Below are positions 8,856 to 15,649 of a DNA stretch of 40,728 bases, in pieces. Numbering within the stretch: the first letter of the stretch is position 1; each line of letters opens with the position of its first letter. This DNA comes from Acidobacteriota bacterium (lineage in GTDB: Bacteria; Acidobacteriota; Vicinamibacteria; Marinacidobacterales; SMYC01). The DNA lies in the NCBI GenBank assembly GCA_004356105.1, contig SMYC01000016.1:64891-105618 (forward strand), read 5' to 3'. Below the pieces are notes generated by a model, which had not been told where the DNA came from, ran no database searches, and worked only from the letters and a program-made list of their open reading frames with translations. The position numbers and the translations under genes were made by a program.

Positions 8856-8884
8856 ATTGTAGGGAAGGGAGGGGAGGCAGTCAA
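8856..8884 (-). promoter_or_regulatory. Sigma-70 promoter of purC
   Basis: Minus-strand TTGACT (8884-8879) and TACAAT (8861-8856) are exactly 17 nt apart. The predicted start is near 8849. The leader contains a short ACGCT-TCGC-AGCGT hairpin (about 8807-8820). No purine riboswitch core is recognisable. Confidence 0.7.
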
Positions 8885-8907
8885 GTTTTTAGAGATGTAT
8901 TTCGTTG

Positions 8908-8979
8908 TTCGCTACCTGCTACCTGCTATCTGCTACCAGGCACGGCACAGGTAGCGGGTGGCCGGTAGCAAACAGCGAA
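8908..8979. repeat. Imperfect inverted repeat with GCTACCT tandem arms (element B)
   Basis: Two 29-nt arms, 8908-8936 and 8951-8979, match at about 22 of 29 positions, with a 14-nt loop. The left arm is a run of TGCTACC/TGCTATC-like 7-8 nt units. The right arm ends directly against the stop codon of the DUF4097 lipoprotein gene. No T-run follows on the minus strand within the first bases, so it could be a REP-like mRNA-stabilising structure rather than a classical terminator. Confidence 0.75.
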
Positions 8980-9888
8980 TTACGATTCTTTCAATGTGAT
9001 TCTTCCATCCATCGTTGTTACCAGGATTAGTGGGCCACCCTTGCCCAGGGTTCCCTTTACGCGGCCATTGCGCTCGTTTCCTTCGAAGGTTGATAGGTCG
9101 TTGACGATGCGGCCGTCGACGGCGGTGGCTTCGATCTGCGCGGAGATGGATGCGGGTAGCGTGAGCTCGATCGACCCATCGGAGGTGCGGATATTCCAGT
9201 CGCTCGTAAGCTCGTGCGCCCCGCGGCTCGTAATGCGAATGCTTCCGTCGACGGTGACGGCGCGGAGCACGTCGAAGCTTCCTTCGAGCTGGATGCGGCC
9301 ATCACCCGAAGCCGCGTCGACGGCGCCCGCGAGCTCGGTGCCGATGATGGATCCGTCGGTCGTTCTCAATCGGAGGGTTCCCCTGACGGTTTCGAGACGT
9401 ATCCGTCCGTCGCCGGTCTCGGCCCTGATGTCTCCGGAAACGCGCTCGAGTTGGATGCGGCCATCGCGGGTCTGGAGGTCGAGCGCCGTGCCTTCCGGGA
9501 CGCGCAGCACGACATCCGTCCGGGCATTGCCGCCAAACGACGCGATACTGCCGCCGGGTACGCGGGCGCGAACGCGCAGTGTGTCGCCGTCCTCGATCGC
9601 CTCGACGCGGACAGCGTCGAGGAGTGACCGCGCGCGATCTCGGTCGGCGGAGCGAGCCCGCTTGTGAAAGACGACTTCTGTGAGCGCGATCGCACCCGAA
9701 GGCTCGACGGCGATCCGGCCATCATCAATCCGCACTTCGATCCGGGTGATTGCGCCTGAGTCGAAACGAAAAACTTCCGTGGCAGATTCCTCGACCCGAT
9801 GGTGATCGCACCCCAGGGCCGAAACGGTGGCGAGAGCGAGCGTCAATATCTTGGGTATCTTGCGTGTCATAGGTTTCAGGGGTCTCAT
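8980..9888 (-). CDS. DUF4097 beta-repeat lipoprotein
   Basis: 302-aa predicted envelope lipoprotein. A basic N-terminus and hydrophobic stretch (residues 11-26) end in SALGC, so C27 is a plausible lipidation site, though the lipobox is imperfect. The rest is a repetitive beta domain of the DUF4097 type, with about ten rungs marked by DGRI, DGSI or NGRV roughly every 18-25 residues (for example DGRIQLE, DGRIRLE, DGSIELT). ATG 9888 overlaps the upstream gene's stop as ATGA, with AAAGG 8 nt before it; ATG 9870 is an alternative. It is the last gene of the sigma/anti-sigma operon. Function is unknown; family members are annotated as adhesin- or stress-associated. Confidence 0.85.
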   Translation of the reverse strand: MRPLKPMTRKIPKILTLALATVSALGCDHHRVEESATEVFRFDSGAITRIEVRIDDGRIAVEPSGAIALTEVVFHKRARSADRDRARSLLDAVRVEAIEDGDTLRVRARVPGGSIASFGGNARTDVVLRVPEGTALDLQTRDGRIQLERVSGDIRAETGDGRIRLETVRGTLRLRTTDGSIIGTELAGAVDAASGDGRIQLEGSFDVLRAVTVDGSIRITSRGAHELTSDWNIRTSDGSIELTLPASISAQIEATAVDGRIVNDLSTFEGNERNGRVKGTLGKGGPLILVTTMDGRITLKES

Positions 9889-11501
9889 CGGGGCGCCTTT
9901 CTCAACGCGATGTCGTCGTAACTCGTCGAGATCGACACTGGATGGGCTCCATCGCCGAGCGTCGCGGTCCAATGCCGCCCATGGTCATTGACCGAGGATT
10001 CCTCGAGCTTCCCGAGCTCGGAGCTCATCTCGCCGTCTAGCGTTGTCGCGGTGAGCGTCGCCGATGCGTTGCTCGGCAGCCAAAGCTCGATGTCTCCATA
10101 AGTGGTCTCGAGGTGGACCGCGCCCGCGAGACGCTTTGTCGACACATGGAGCCGGGCGTGGGTCGAGCGGATCTCGAGCCCCGAGGCGAAATCCGCAACC
10201 CGGACGTCCTTGTCCGAGCTCTCGATCACAATGGGCCCGGCAACGGACTCCAAGTCCACTTCGCATTGCGGGCCGTTGATGCGAACGCCACCTCCGATAT
10301 CCGTGAGGCGGATATGGCGGTACTGATTTTCGATGACGACATCGCCGCGGATCAAACGGGCAATGACGCTCGAGTTGCGCGTCTCGAGGGTGAGCTCGCC
10401 CTCGACATCGCTGACGAAGACCGGTCGGTTACGCGTCGTGATGGAGACGCCTTGGTGGGCGCGCTCCACCGAAACTTCCGCGTCGTGCGCCTGCACCTCG
10501 ACCGGGCCTCCGACGTCGGTGGCGTGTACGCTCGCGTGCCGGGTTCGGAGCGTCGCCGACCCGCTCACGCCTTCGGCGCTCACCGAGCCATTGCGCGTCT
10601 CCACGAGGAGGTCGCCATCGATGCTCGTTGCGACGACCGCCCCATTCCGGTTCCTCGCTTCGGCACGACCCGTGATGCGCTCGAGACGGATAGGCGCGTG
10701 GCTTGTTTCTACCGTCACCCCTCCCGTCAAGTTCTCGGCCTCCACGCGAGCATGACTCGTGGACGCTTCGACGGCGCCCTCTAAATTCTTCAATCGAATC
10801 GCCCCTCTCCCGTTCAGAACGTTGACCCTCATCCTCTTCGGCACACGGATCTTGAGATCGGTGAAGACCGGACGGCTGCCTTCAGGACGCGAAGTACGGA
10901 GCCGGGCACGTCCCAGGTCGACGGTGAAGAGCAGGTCGAGCTCGTCCGCAAGGGCTTGGGCCTCGGCCTCGGAGAAATCGTAAACCCTTCGGGTGATGAC
11001 AACCTCGAGCCCTTCCTCGTCCCAGCCCGAAACGGTCACCTCTCCGCGATCGTTCTCGATCACCAAGACCTCGGCCATTTCCAAGGCGTAGCTTCGGCGC
11101 TCGGTGAAGTGGTGTGCCGGGCCGAAAAGCTCCGGCCCGACGACGCTGGCGATATGGTCCAACGTCATGTTGATGGACATGTCTCCGAGAATCCTCTCGC
11201 CAGAACGTACGGCCAAGCCGAGGACGACGATCCAGGCGAGTATCACCACTTCGGCCGCCCCCACGTAAGAACTTTCAGGGTGACGTAAGCGGACGTATAT
11301 TTTGTAGAGGCCCCAGGCGATCAGTAAGGCCGGCCAATAAGTACCGAACCAGGAAAGGGCTCCTCTGGCGAGCCTTACGAAGGAGAAGCCGAGAAATCCC
11401 GACAGGTTGTAGGCGAGCGCAATCGTGCCCACCACGATGAGAAGGATTCCCATCAAGACGGCGCAGCCGCTTCTTGGCAGCCGCCGAACGGTGTCAGTCA
11501 C
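9885..11501 (-). CDS. Membrane-anchored DUF4097 beta-repeat protein
   Basis: 538-aa protein with three predicted N-terminal membrane segments (about residues 13-33, 45-66 and 79-100), then a long repetitive beta domain of the DUF4097 type. Rungs recur about every 20 residues with signatures such as ETRNGSV, STSHARV, RTRHASV and ETRNSSV, a pattern distinct from the DGRI rungs of the next gene. It resembles LiaG/YvlB-like proteins in architecture. The GTG start overlaps the preceding stop as GTGA. It is likely an inner-membrane protein with an extracytoplasmic beta-solenoid. The ligand or partner cannot be told from sequence; the neighbouring lipoprotein is a natural candidate. Confidence 0.82.
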   Translation of the reverse strand: MTDTVRRLPRSGCAVLMGILLIVVGTIALAYNLSGFLGFSFVRLARGALSWFGTYWPALLIAWGLYKIYVRLRHPESSYVGAAEVVILAWIVVLGLAVRSGERILGDMSINMTLDHIASVVGPELFGPAHHFTERRSYALEMAEVLVIENDRGEVTVSGWDEEGLEVVITRRVYDFSEAEAQALADELDLLFTVDLGRARLRTSRPEGSRPVFTDLKIRVPKRMRVNVLNGRGAIRLKNLEGAVEASTSHARVEAENLTGGVTVETSHAPIRLERITGRAEARNRNGAVVATSIDGDLLVETRNGSVSAEGVSGSATLRTRHASVHATDVGGPVEVQAHDAEVSVERAHQGVSITTRNRPVFVSDVEGELTLETRNSSVIARLIRGDVVIENQYRHIRLTDIGGGVRINGPQCEVDLESVAGPIVIESSDKDVRVADFASGLEIRSTHARLHVSTKRLAGAVHLETTYGDIELWLPSNASATLTATTLDGEMSSELGKLEESSVNDHGRHWTATLGDGAHPVSISTSYDDIALRKAPR

Positions 11502-12100
11502 GCTCGTGGTTCCGATTGGCTCTCCGACGATTCGGCGTCGGCATCAGGCTCGGTGGGTTCCGCGCGCTCGGTTGGCATGTCCTCCGCTTGGCCGCTTTCC
11601 TCGGATGCGTCCTCTCGTTCGTCGGATGTCTCGGGGTCGGGCGTCGCGGGAATGGGCGGCGGCGATTCGGCTGTGATGTCGCTTTGTGGAACGTTGGGCT
11701 GCTTCAAGATGTACACACCGAGCCCGATGAGCCCAAGTGGCCAAATTCTCCAAATCCATTCGATGTCGAGCCAGCCGAAATTGTCGACGAAGAAAACCGT
11801 ACCGAGCCCAATGAGGCCCCAGCCCCACCACCGCGTGAACGCGAAAGCCGCCGGCTTCGGCAGCGGTCGTCCTGTTTCTACGAGGAGGTTATGCTCCTGC
11901 GCGGACCGGTAGGCGTCGATCAACCCAAAGAGCCAGATAAAGGGGATCATGACGCCGAAAAAGGCGGCGTGATCGGCGAGCTGGATCGCGCACGCGAACA
12001 GAACAATGAGCAGGAACCCTTTGCTGGCCTGACCAACATAAACGTGCCCAGCTCCAGGAAGCATAGAAAGCCATAGAGCTGTGGCGGGAGAGCGTTTCAT
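11498..12100 (-). CDS. TM2 / LiaI-like membrane protein with acidic tail
   Basis: 200-aa integral membrane protein. The N-terminal ALWLSMLPGAGHVYVGQ is the TM2-type motif. Four hydrophobic segments follow, at about residues 25-45, 48-64, 90-108 and 114-132; the last two (GWGLIGLGTVFFVDN, RIWPLGLIGLGVYIL) resemble the LiaI-LiaF/DUF5668 motif. The last 65 residues are a Pro/Glu/Ser-rich acidic tail, probably disordered. ATG 12100 overlaps the anti-sigma stop as ATGA and has AAGGAG 6 nt upstream. LiaI/LiaF-like proteins take part in cell-envelope stress sensing in Firmicutes, so a similar role is inferred from context. Confidence 0.78.
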   Translation of the reverse strand: MKRSPATALWLSMLPGAGHVYVGQASKGFLLIVLFACAIQLADHAAFFGVMIPFIWLFGLIDAYRSAQEHNLLVETGRPLPKPAAFAFTRWWGWGLIGLGTVFFVDNFGWLDIEWIWRIWPLGLIGLGVYILKQPNVPQSDITAESPPPIPATPDPETSDEREDASEESGQAEDMPTERAEPTEPDADAESSESQSEPRA

Positions 12101-12735
12101 AGAAGACTCCTTGTCTGAGAAAGCTTTTTGACGTGAGCCGAGAGGCTCGACGACGCGTCGTTCCGTCTGGACTGTTCAGGCTCGTCGTCGTCCGCGCGCC
12201 GGCTCGCTTCTTCGAGATCTCGGAGTCTCCGATTGATCTCCTCGATTCGATCTTCGAAAGCGACGCCGACGGTCATGCGCAAGACGTTGAGCTCTTCGAT
12301 CCAGCGTTCGGACTGATGGTAGGTTCGGACCCCAAAACTATAGACTTGATGTACCGACTGGGACGCTTTGCGCGACCAATCGGAGAGCGCTTCGGGAGGG
12401 CGCCACAAAAGAACCAAAGCCAGAACCGCGGCCGCCGCGATCACGGAAGCGGCCTGGTACCAAGGCACGGTGGGCTTGAACAAAAAACGCTCCGCGTCCC
12501 GCCGTCCGGCGGCGAGCTTCGGTCGTGTGCGGTCGAGGACGCGTTCGGTCAGCTTCTCTGGGGCTTCTGGAAAGCTCAGCGCGCCGAGCCCGGCCACGAC
12601 CTCTTCGAAAGCCGCGAAGAGCTGGGAGCACGCATCGCAGGCGGTAAGATGCGCCCGAAGCTGCCCCGCGAGCGGCGGCGCGAGCGTCCCCTCCAAATAA
12701 TCCGACCACAGTTCTTCCGAACGTTGACAAATCAT
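12097..12735 (-). CDS. zf-HC2 anti-sigma factor
   Basis: 212-aa membrane protein. The N-terminal zinc-binding anti-sigma domain has C3 and H29-x3-C33-x2-C36. One membrane segment (about residues 93-112, rich in Ala/Val/Leu) follows, then a region with a predicted coiled coil (FEDRIEEINRRLRDLEEASRR) that should lie outside the inner membrane. The start overlaps the sigma gene stop as ATGA, typical for sigma/anti-sigma pairs made in equal amounts. It probably holds the ECF sigma inactive until an envelope signal arrives. Confidence 0.88.
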   Translation of the reverse strand: MICQRSEELWSDYLEGTLAPPLAGQLRAHLTACDACSQLFAAFEEVVAGLGALSFPEAPEKLTERVLDRTRPKLAAGRRDAERFLFKPTVPWYQAASVIAAAAVLALVLLWRPPEALSDWSRKASQSVHQVYSFGVRTYHQSERWIEELNVLRMTVGVAFEDRIEEINRRLRDLEEASRRADDDEPEQSRRNDASSSLSAHVKKLSQTRSLL

Positions 12736-13328
12736 GATACGTCTTCCCGTGTCGAGCGAAACTCGCCGCGACGGCGAGTCAATCGGCGGGCGAGCTCGAT
12801 GCGCCCGCGGTTGATGCGTGACTTGACGGTGCCGAGCGGCACCTTCAGCTGCTTTGCCATTTCACCGTAGCTCATATCTTGCAGGTCCCGCAGGATGAGG
12901 GCCTGTCCAAGCTCGGTTGGCAGCTTATCGATGGATTCGCGGAGCCAGCCAGCCAAGTCCTTTTCCTCGAGAGCGCGGTGGGGATCCGATCTTCCCGACT
13001 TGTCGGGAGTGGCGCGCACGGCGTCGTCGAAGGCCTCGCCGTCTTGCACCATCGAACGCTCGCGGCGGTGTCGACGGTAGTGATCGATGGAGTAATTACG
13101 CGCGACACGCTGGATCCACGCGGGCAGGCTTCCCGAGCTGTCGAAGCTTTTGAGTGCTCCGAGCAGGTGGAGAAAGATCTCCTGCGTGAGCTCCTCCGCT
13201 TCGTCCGCGCGTCCCGTAAATTGAAAGGCCACATGCCAAACTCGTTTCTTGTACTGTTCCACGAGCAAAGTCCAAGCTTCGTCGTCACCGCTTTCGCAGC
13301 GACGCGCCAGCTCTGTATCCGCTAGCAA
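12732..13328 (-). CDS. ECF-type RNA polymerase sigma factor
   Basis: Group 4 sigma factor, 198 aa from TTG 13328. Region 2 includes RVWHVAFQFTGRADEAEELTQEIFLHL and the RNYSIDHYRRHRRE DNA-melting part. Region 4 ends with MSYGEMAKQLKVPLGTVKSRINRGR. The frame stays open up to ATG 13547, which would give 271 aa, but that start collides with the divergent gene at 13540. The TTG has GGAG about 9 nt upstream, gives normal ECF length, and falls about 30 nt below a candidate ECF promoter. The stop overlaps the anti-sigma start. It is likely autoregulatory for the five-gene operon. Confidence 0.88.
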   Translation of the reverse strand: MLADTELARRCESGDDEAWTLLVEQYKKRVWHVAFQFTGRADEAEELTQEIFLHLLGALKSFDSSGSLPAWIQRVARNYSIDHYRRHRRERSMVQDGEAFDDAVRATPDKSGRSDPHRALEEKDLAGWLRESIDKLPTELGQALILRDLQDMSYGEMAKQLKVPLGTVKSRINRGRIELARRLTRRRGEFRSTREDVS

Positions 13329-13367
13329 ATCGCTTGGTCTCCGCTCTTTTCTCGACTCATCTTCCGA

Positions 13368-13393
13368 AACGGACTTTCGGGCGAGAATGTTCC
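13368..13393 (-). promoter_or_regulatory. Candidate ECF-type autoregulatory promoter
   Basis: On the minus strand GGAAC (13393-13389) and CGTT (13371-13368) are 17 nt apart, the general pattern of many ECF sigma promoters (AAC-containing -35, CGT-type -10). The predicted transcript start lies about 30 nt before TTG 13328. This supports both the shorter sigma gene and self-activation, but the match is short and needs testing. Confidence 0.35.
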
Positions 13394-13539
13394 TGACATT
13401 GTCTCGCCAGCTCTCCGTTTCCCGTCGCTCGCGACCGACAGCCCTAAGTGCTAGCGATGTTTGACTTTCGGGCCCTATTCTAGTAAATCTTGGCCCCCGT
13501 AGTGGCGGATCGAACCCGAAAGCTTCCTGCAACCCAATA

Positions 13540-14580
13540 GTGTCCATCCGATCGAAGTTGAAGTCGCGCGCCGTACATACGGGCTTGTTGCTTCTGCTCG
13601 CGGCCGGCCTGCTGTGGCTGTTCTTCCGCGGCTCGGACCTCTCGGCGATTCGATCGAGCCTCGCCGGCGCGAACCCGTGGATTCTGGGCTCGGCTCTCGG
13701 CGTGATACTCGCGACCTACTTGTTGCGGGCGGCCCGTTGGCAACTCTTGCTCGCACCATTTGGAAGAGCGGGGCTCTGGAACTGTTTCACGATGACGGTC
13801 ATCGGCTTCATGCTCAACTTCCTCGCCGTGAGGCTCGGCGAGATCGCCCGGCCATATCTGCTCGCGCGCCGCGAGGGTTTTTCCGCCTCGAGCGCCTTCG
13901 CGACGATTTTGCTCGAACGTGTCCTGGATTTGGTGACGGTCGTGCTATTGATCGGGTTTTGGCTACTCGTGTCACCGCCCGAGGTCGCGAGCGGTTCGGC
14001 GCTGCGGAGTCTCGAGCTCGGCGGCGCTCTTGGTCTCGCGGCGTCGGTGATAGGACTCGGAATTCTCTTCGTGCTCGCGCGCTACCCAGAGCAGATCTTG
14101 CCATGGATCAAGAAGATCTTCCGCGTCCTTCCGGCGAAGCTCGAGATGGCGGCGTCCGGTTTTACCGAGACCTTTGCCGCCGGCCTCGCGGTGCTCGTCG
14201 ACGGACGGCGACTGTTCTTGGCGGCAGCGATGTCCATTCTCCTGTGGATGAATATCGCCTTCGCCTTTTGGCTCGGGGCGCGCGCCCTCGGGGTGGAATT
14301 CCCCTACGGCGACACGTTTCTCGTGATAGGGTTTCTGACCGTGGGTGTGGCGGTCCCGACACCAGGTGCGGTCGGCGGTTATCATGTGATGGCCGAGCTC
14401 GCGCTCACCACTCTTTTCGGGACCGAAGCGAGCCTGGCCAAGGCCGTGGCTCTCCTGAATCATGCGATTGCGTTTCTGCCCGTCACGTTTCTGGGCGTTC
14501 TATTTTTTGCGAGAGCGGATTTGAGCTTTCGCGAGGTCGAGAAGATTACTAGCTCATCGGAAGAGTTGGAAGAAAGCTAA
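13540..14580 (+). CDS. UPF0104 / LPG-synthase-TM-like membrane protein
   Basis: 346-aa polytopic membrane protein of the YbhN/AglD-MprF flippase-domain family (lysylphosphatidylglycerol synthase TM region). It has about 7-8 hydrophobic helices. Family motifs are LLRAARWQLLLAPFG, GFMLNFLAVRLGEIARPYLLARREG, the ERVLDLVTVV helix and TPGAVGGYHVMAELAL. It lacks the catalytic aminoacyl-transferase domain of MprF, so it may move lipids rather than modify them. The GTG start at 13540 has no clear ribosome-binding site. It is divergent from the sigma operon with a spacer of about 210 nt. Confidence 0.85.
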   Translation: MSIRSKLKSRAVHTGLLLLLAAGLLWLFFRGSDLSAIRSSLAGANPWILGSALGVILATYLLRAARWQLLLAPFGRAGLWNCFTMTVIGFMLNFLAVRLGEIARPYLLARREGFSASSAFATILLERVLDLVTVVLLIGFWLLVSPPEVASGSALRSLELGGALGLAASVIGLGILFVLARYPEQILPWIKKIFRVLPAKLEMAASGFTETFAAGLAVLVDGRRLFLAAAMSILLWMNIAFAFWLGARALGVEFPYGDTFLVIGFLTVGVAVPTPGAVGGYHVMAELALTTLFGTEASLAKAVALLNHAIAFLPVTFLGVLFFARADLSFREVEKITSSSEELEES

Positions 14581-14618
14581 GGGTCCCGGCAAGGGCTCTT
14601 AAGGAGGCGAAGCGAATT

Positions 14619-15086
14619 GTGAAGTGTCCCTTCTGTGGTCATTCAGCGGACAAAGTTGTCGATTCGAGGGAAAGCAAAGAAGGCGAGGCGATCCGGCGTC
14701 GAAGGCAATGCCTGAAATGCGGGAGGCGCTTCACCAGTTACGAGCGTATCGATCGCATCGACTACCGCGTCGTCAAAAAGGACGGCAGCCGCGAGCGTTT
14801 CGATCGTGAGAAGCTGATGAACGGGCTGGTTAAAGCCTGCGAGAAAAGAGCGGTGCCGCTCACGCGACTCGAGGCCATCGTGGATCAGGTTGAGCATCAA
14901 CTCCACGATTCGTCAGACAAAGAAGTCTCCGCGACGAATATAGGCGAGTTCGTAATGTCCGAGTTGAAGCGGCTCGACCAAGTTGCCTATGTGCGTTTCG
15001 CTTCCGTGTATCGGGAGTTCAAGGACGCCAACGAGTTCGTCGACACCATCCGAGCGCTACTGGACCGGCACGATCCGATCGAATGA
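14619..15086 (+). CDS. nrdR: Transcriptional repressor NrdR
   Basis: ATP/dATP-sensing repressor of ribonucleotide reductase genes. The 155-aa product has an N-terminal zinc ribbon (CPFCG near residue 3 and CLKCGRRF near 31) followed by an ATP-cone domain (VVKKDGSRERFDREKL to YVRFASVYREFKD). GTG 14619 is set by AAGGAGG at 14601-14607. The stop overlaps the next gene's ATG as ATGA. No nrd genes are in the window. Confidence 0.97.
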   Translation: MKCPFCGHSADKVVDSRESKEGEAIRRRRQCLKCGRRFTSYERIDRIDYRVVKKDGSRERFDREKLMNGLVKACEKRAVPLTRLEAIVDQVEHQLHDSSDKEVSATNIGEFVMSELKRLDQVAYVRFASVYREFKDANEFVDTIRALLDRHDPIE

Positions 15087-15634
15087 CCCATCGAGTCTCC
15101 CGCGCAACCGGCGGGTCGGTACTGGTACTGGTACTGTCGGTAGCCCTTTCGGCCGACGGTGCCGAGATCACGGACCTCATCCCCATCGTCCGCGCCGAGG
15201 GTGTCTTGGTCAGCTTTCGCGTCGAGGACGCCTTCGACGAGGAGCTCGCCCATGCGATTGAGACCGGGCTCGAAGTCACGTTTCGCTACAATGTAGAATT
15301 GAAGCGGGTTCGAGGCTTCTGGCTCGACAAGAAGCTCTCGGCGCGGCAAATCCGGACGACCGTCGCCTACGACAACCTGACGAAACGGTACAGCCTCACC
15401 CGAGAGATTGACGGTGAGATCGATGCCACTGAAGTTGTGGCAGACGTTTCGGCCATGAGGCGTTTCATGACGACGATCGAATCTTTGCTCCTCTTCGACA
15501 CCGCGCTGATGGTCTCGAACCAGGAATATTATCTTCGGGTGAACGGGATCATGAAGGACCGCAACCTGCTGCTGCTCATTCCTTGGGACAGCGGTGCCGA
15601 TTGGCTCGAGGCTCATTTCACCTATTTGCCGTAA
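15083..15634 (+). CDS. DUF4390 secreted protein
   Basis: 183-aa protein with an N-terminal signal peptide (hydrophobic residues 12-23, likely cleavage after ADGA) and a DUF4390 domain: VSFRVEDAFDEELAHAIETGLEVTFRYNVEL, DLTY-like DNLTKRYSL, and a WLEAHFTYLP end. DUF4390 genes are commonly found just upstream of ntrY, as here (15-nt gap). This suggests an exported partner that works with the NtrY sensor. The start overlaps the nrdR stop by 4 nt, but the functional link to nrdR is unclear. Confidence 0.85.
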   Translation: MTHRVSRATGGSVLVLVLSVALSADGAEITDLIPIVRAEGVLVSFRVEDAFDEELAHAIETGLEVTFRYNVELKRVRGFWLDKKLSARQIRTTVAYDNLTKRYSLTREIDGEIDATEVVADVSAMRRFMTTIESLLLFDTALMVSNQEYYLRVNGIMKDRNLLLLIPWDSGADWLEAHFTYLP

Positions 15635-15649
15635 ATAGCGCGAGAATCG

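Noticed and set aside
13461-13489. Sigma-70 promoter for the UPF0104 gene (TTGACT with a TAAATC -10)
   Set aside because: The -10 match is only 3 of 6 bases; too weak to list.
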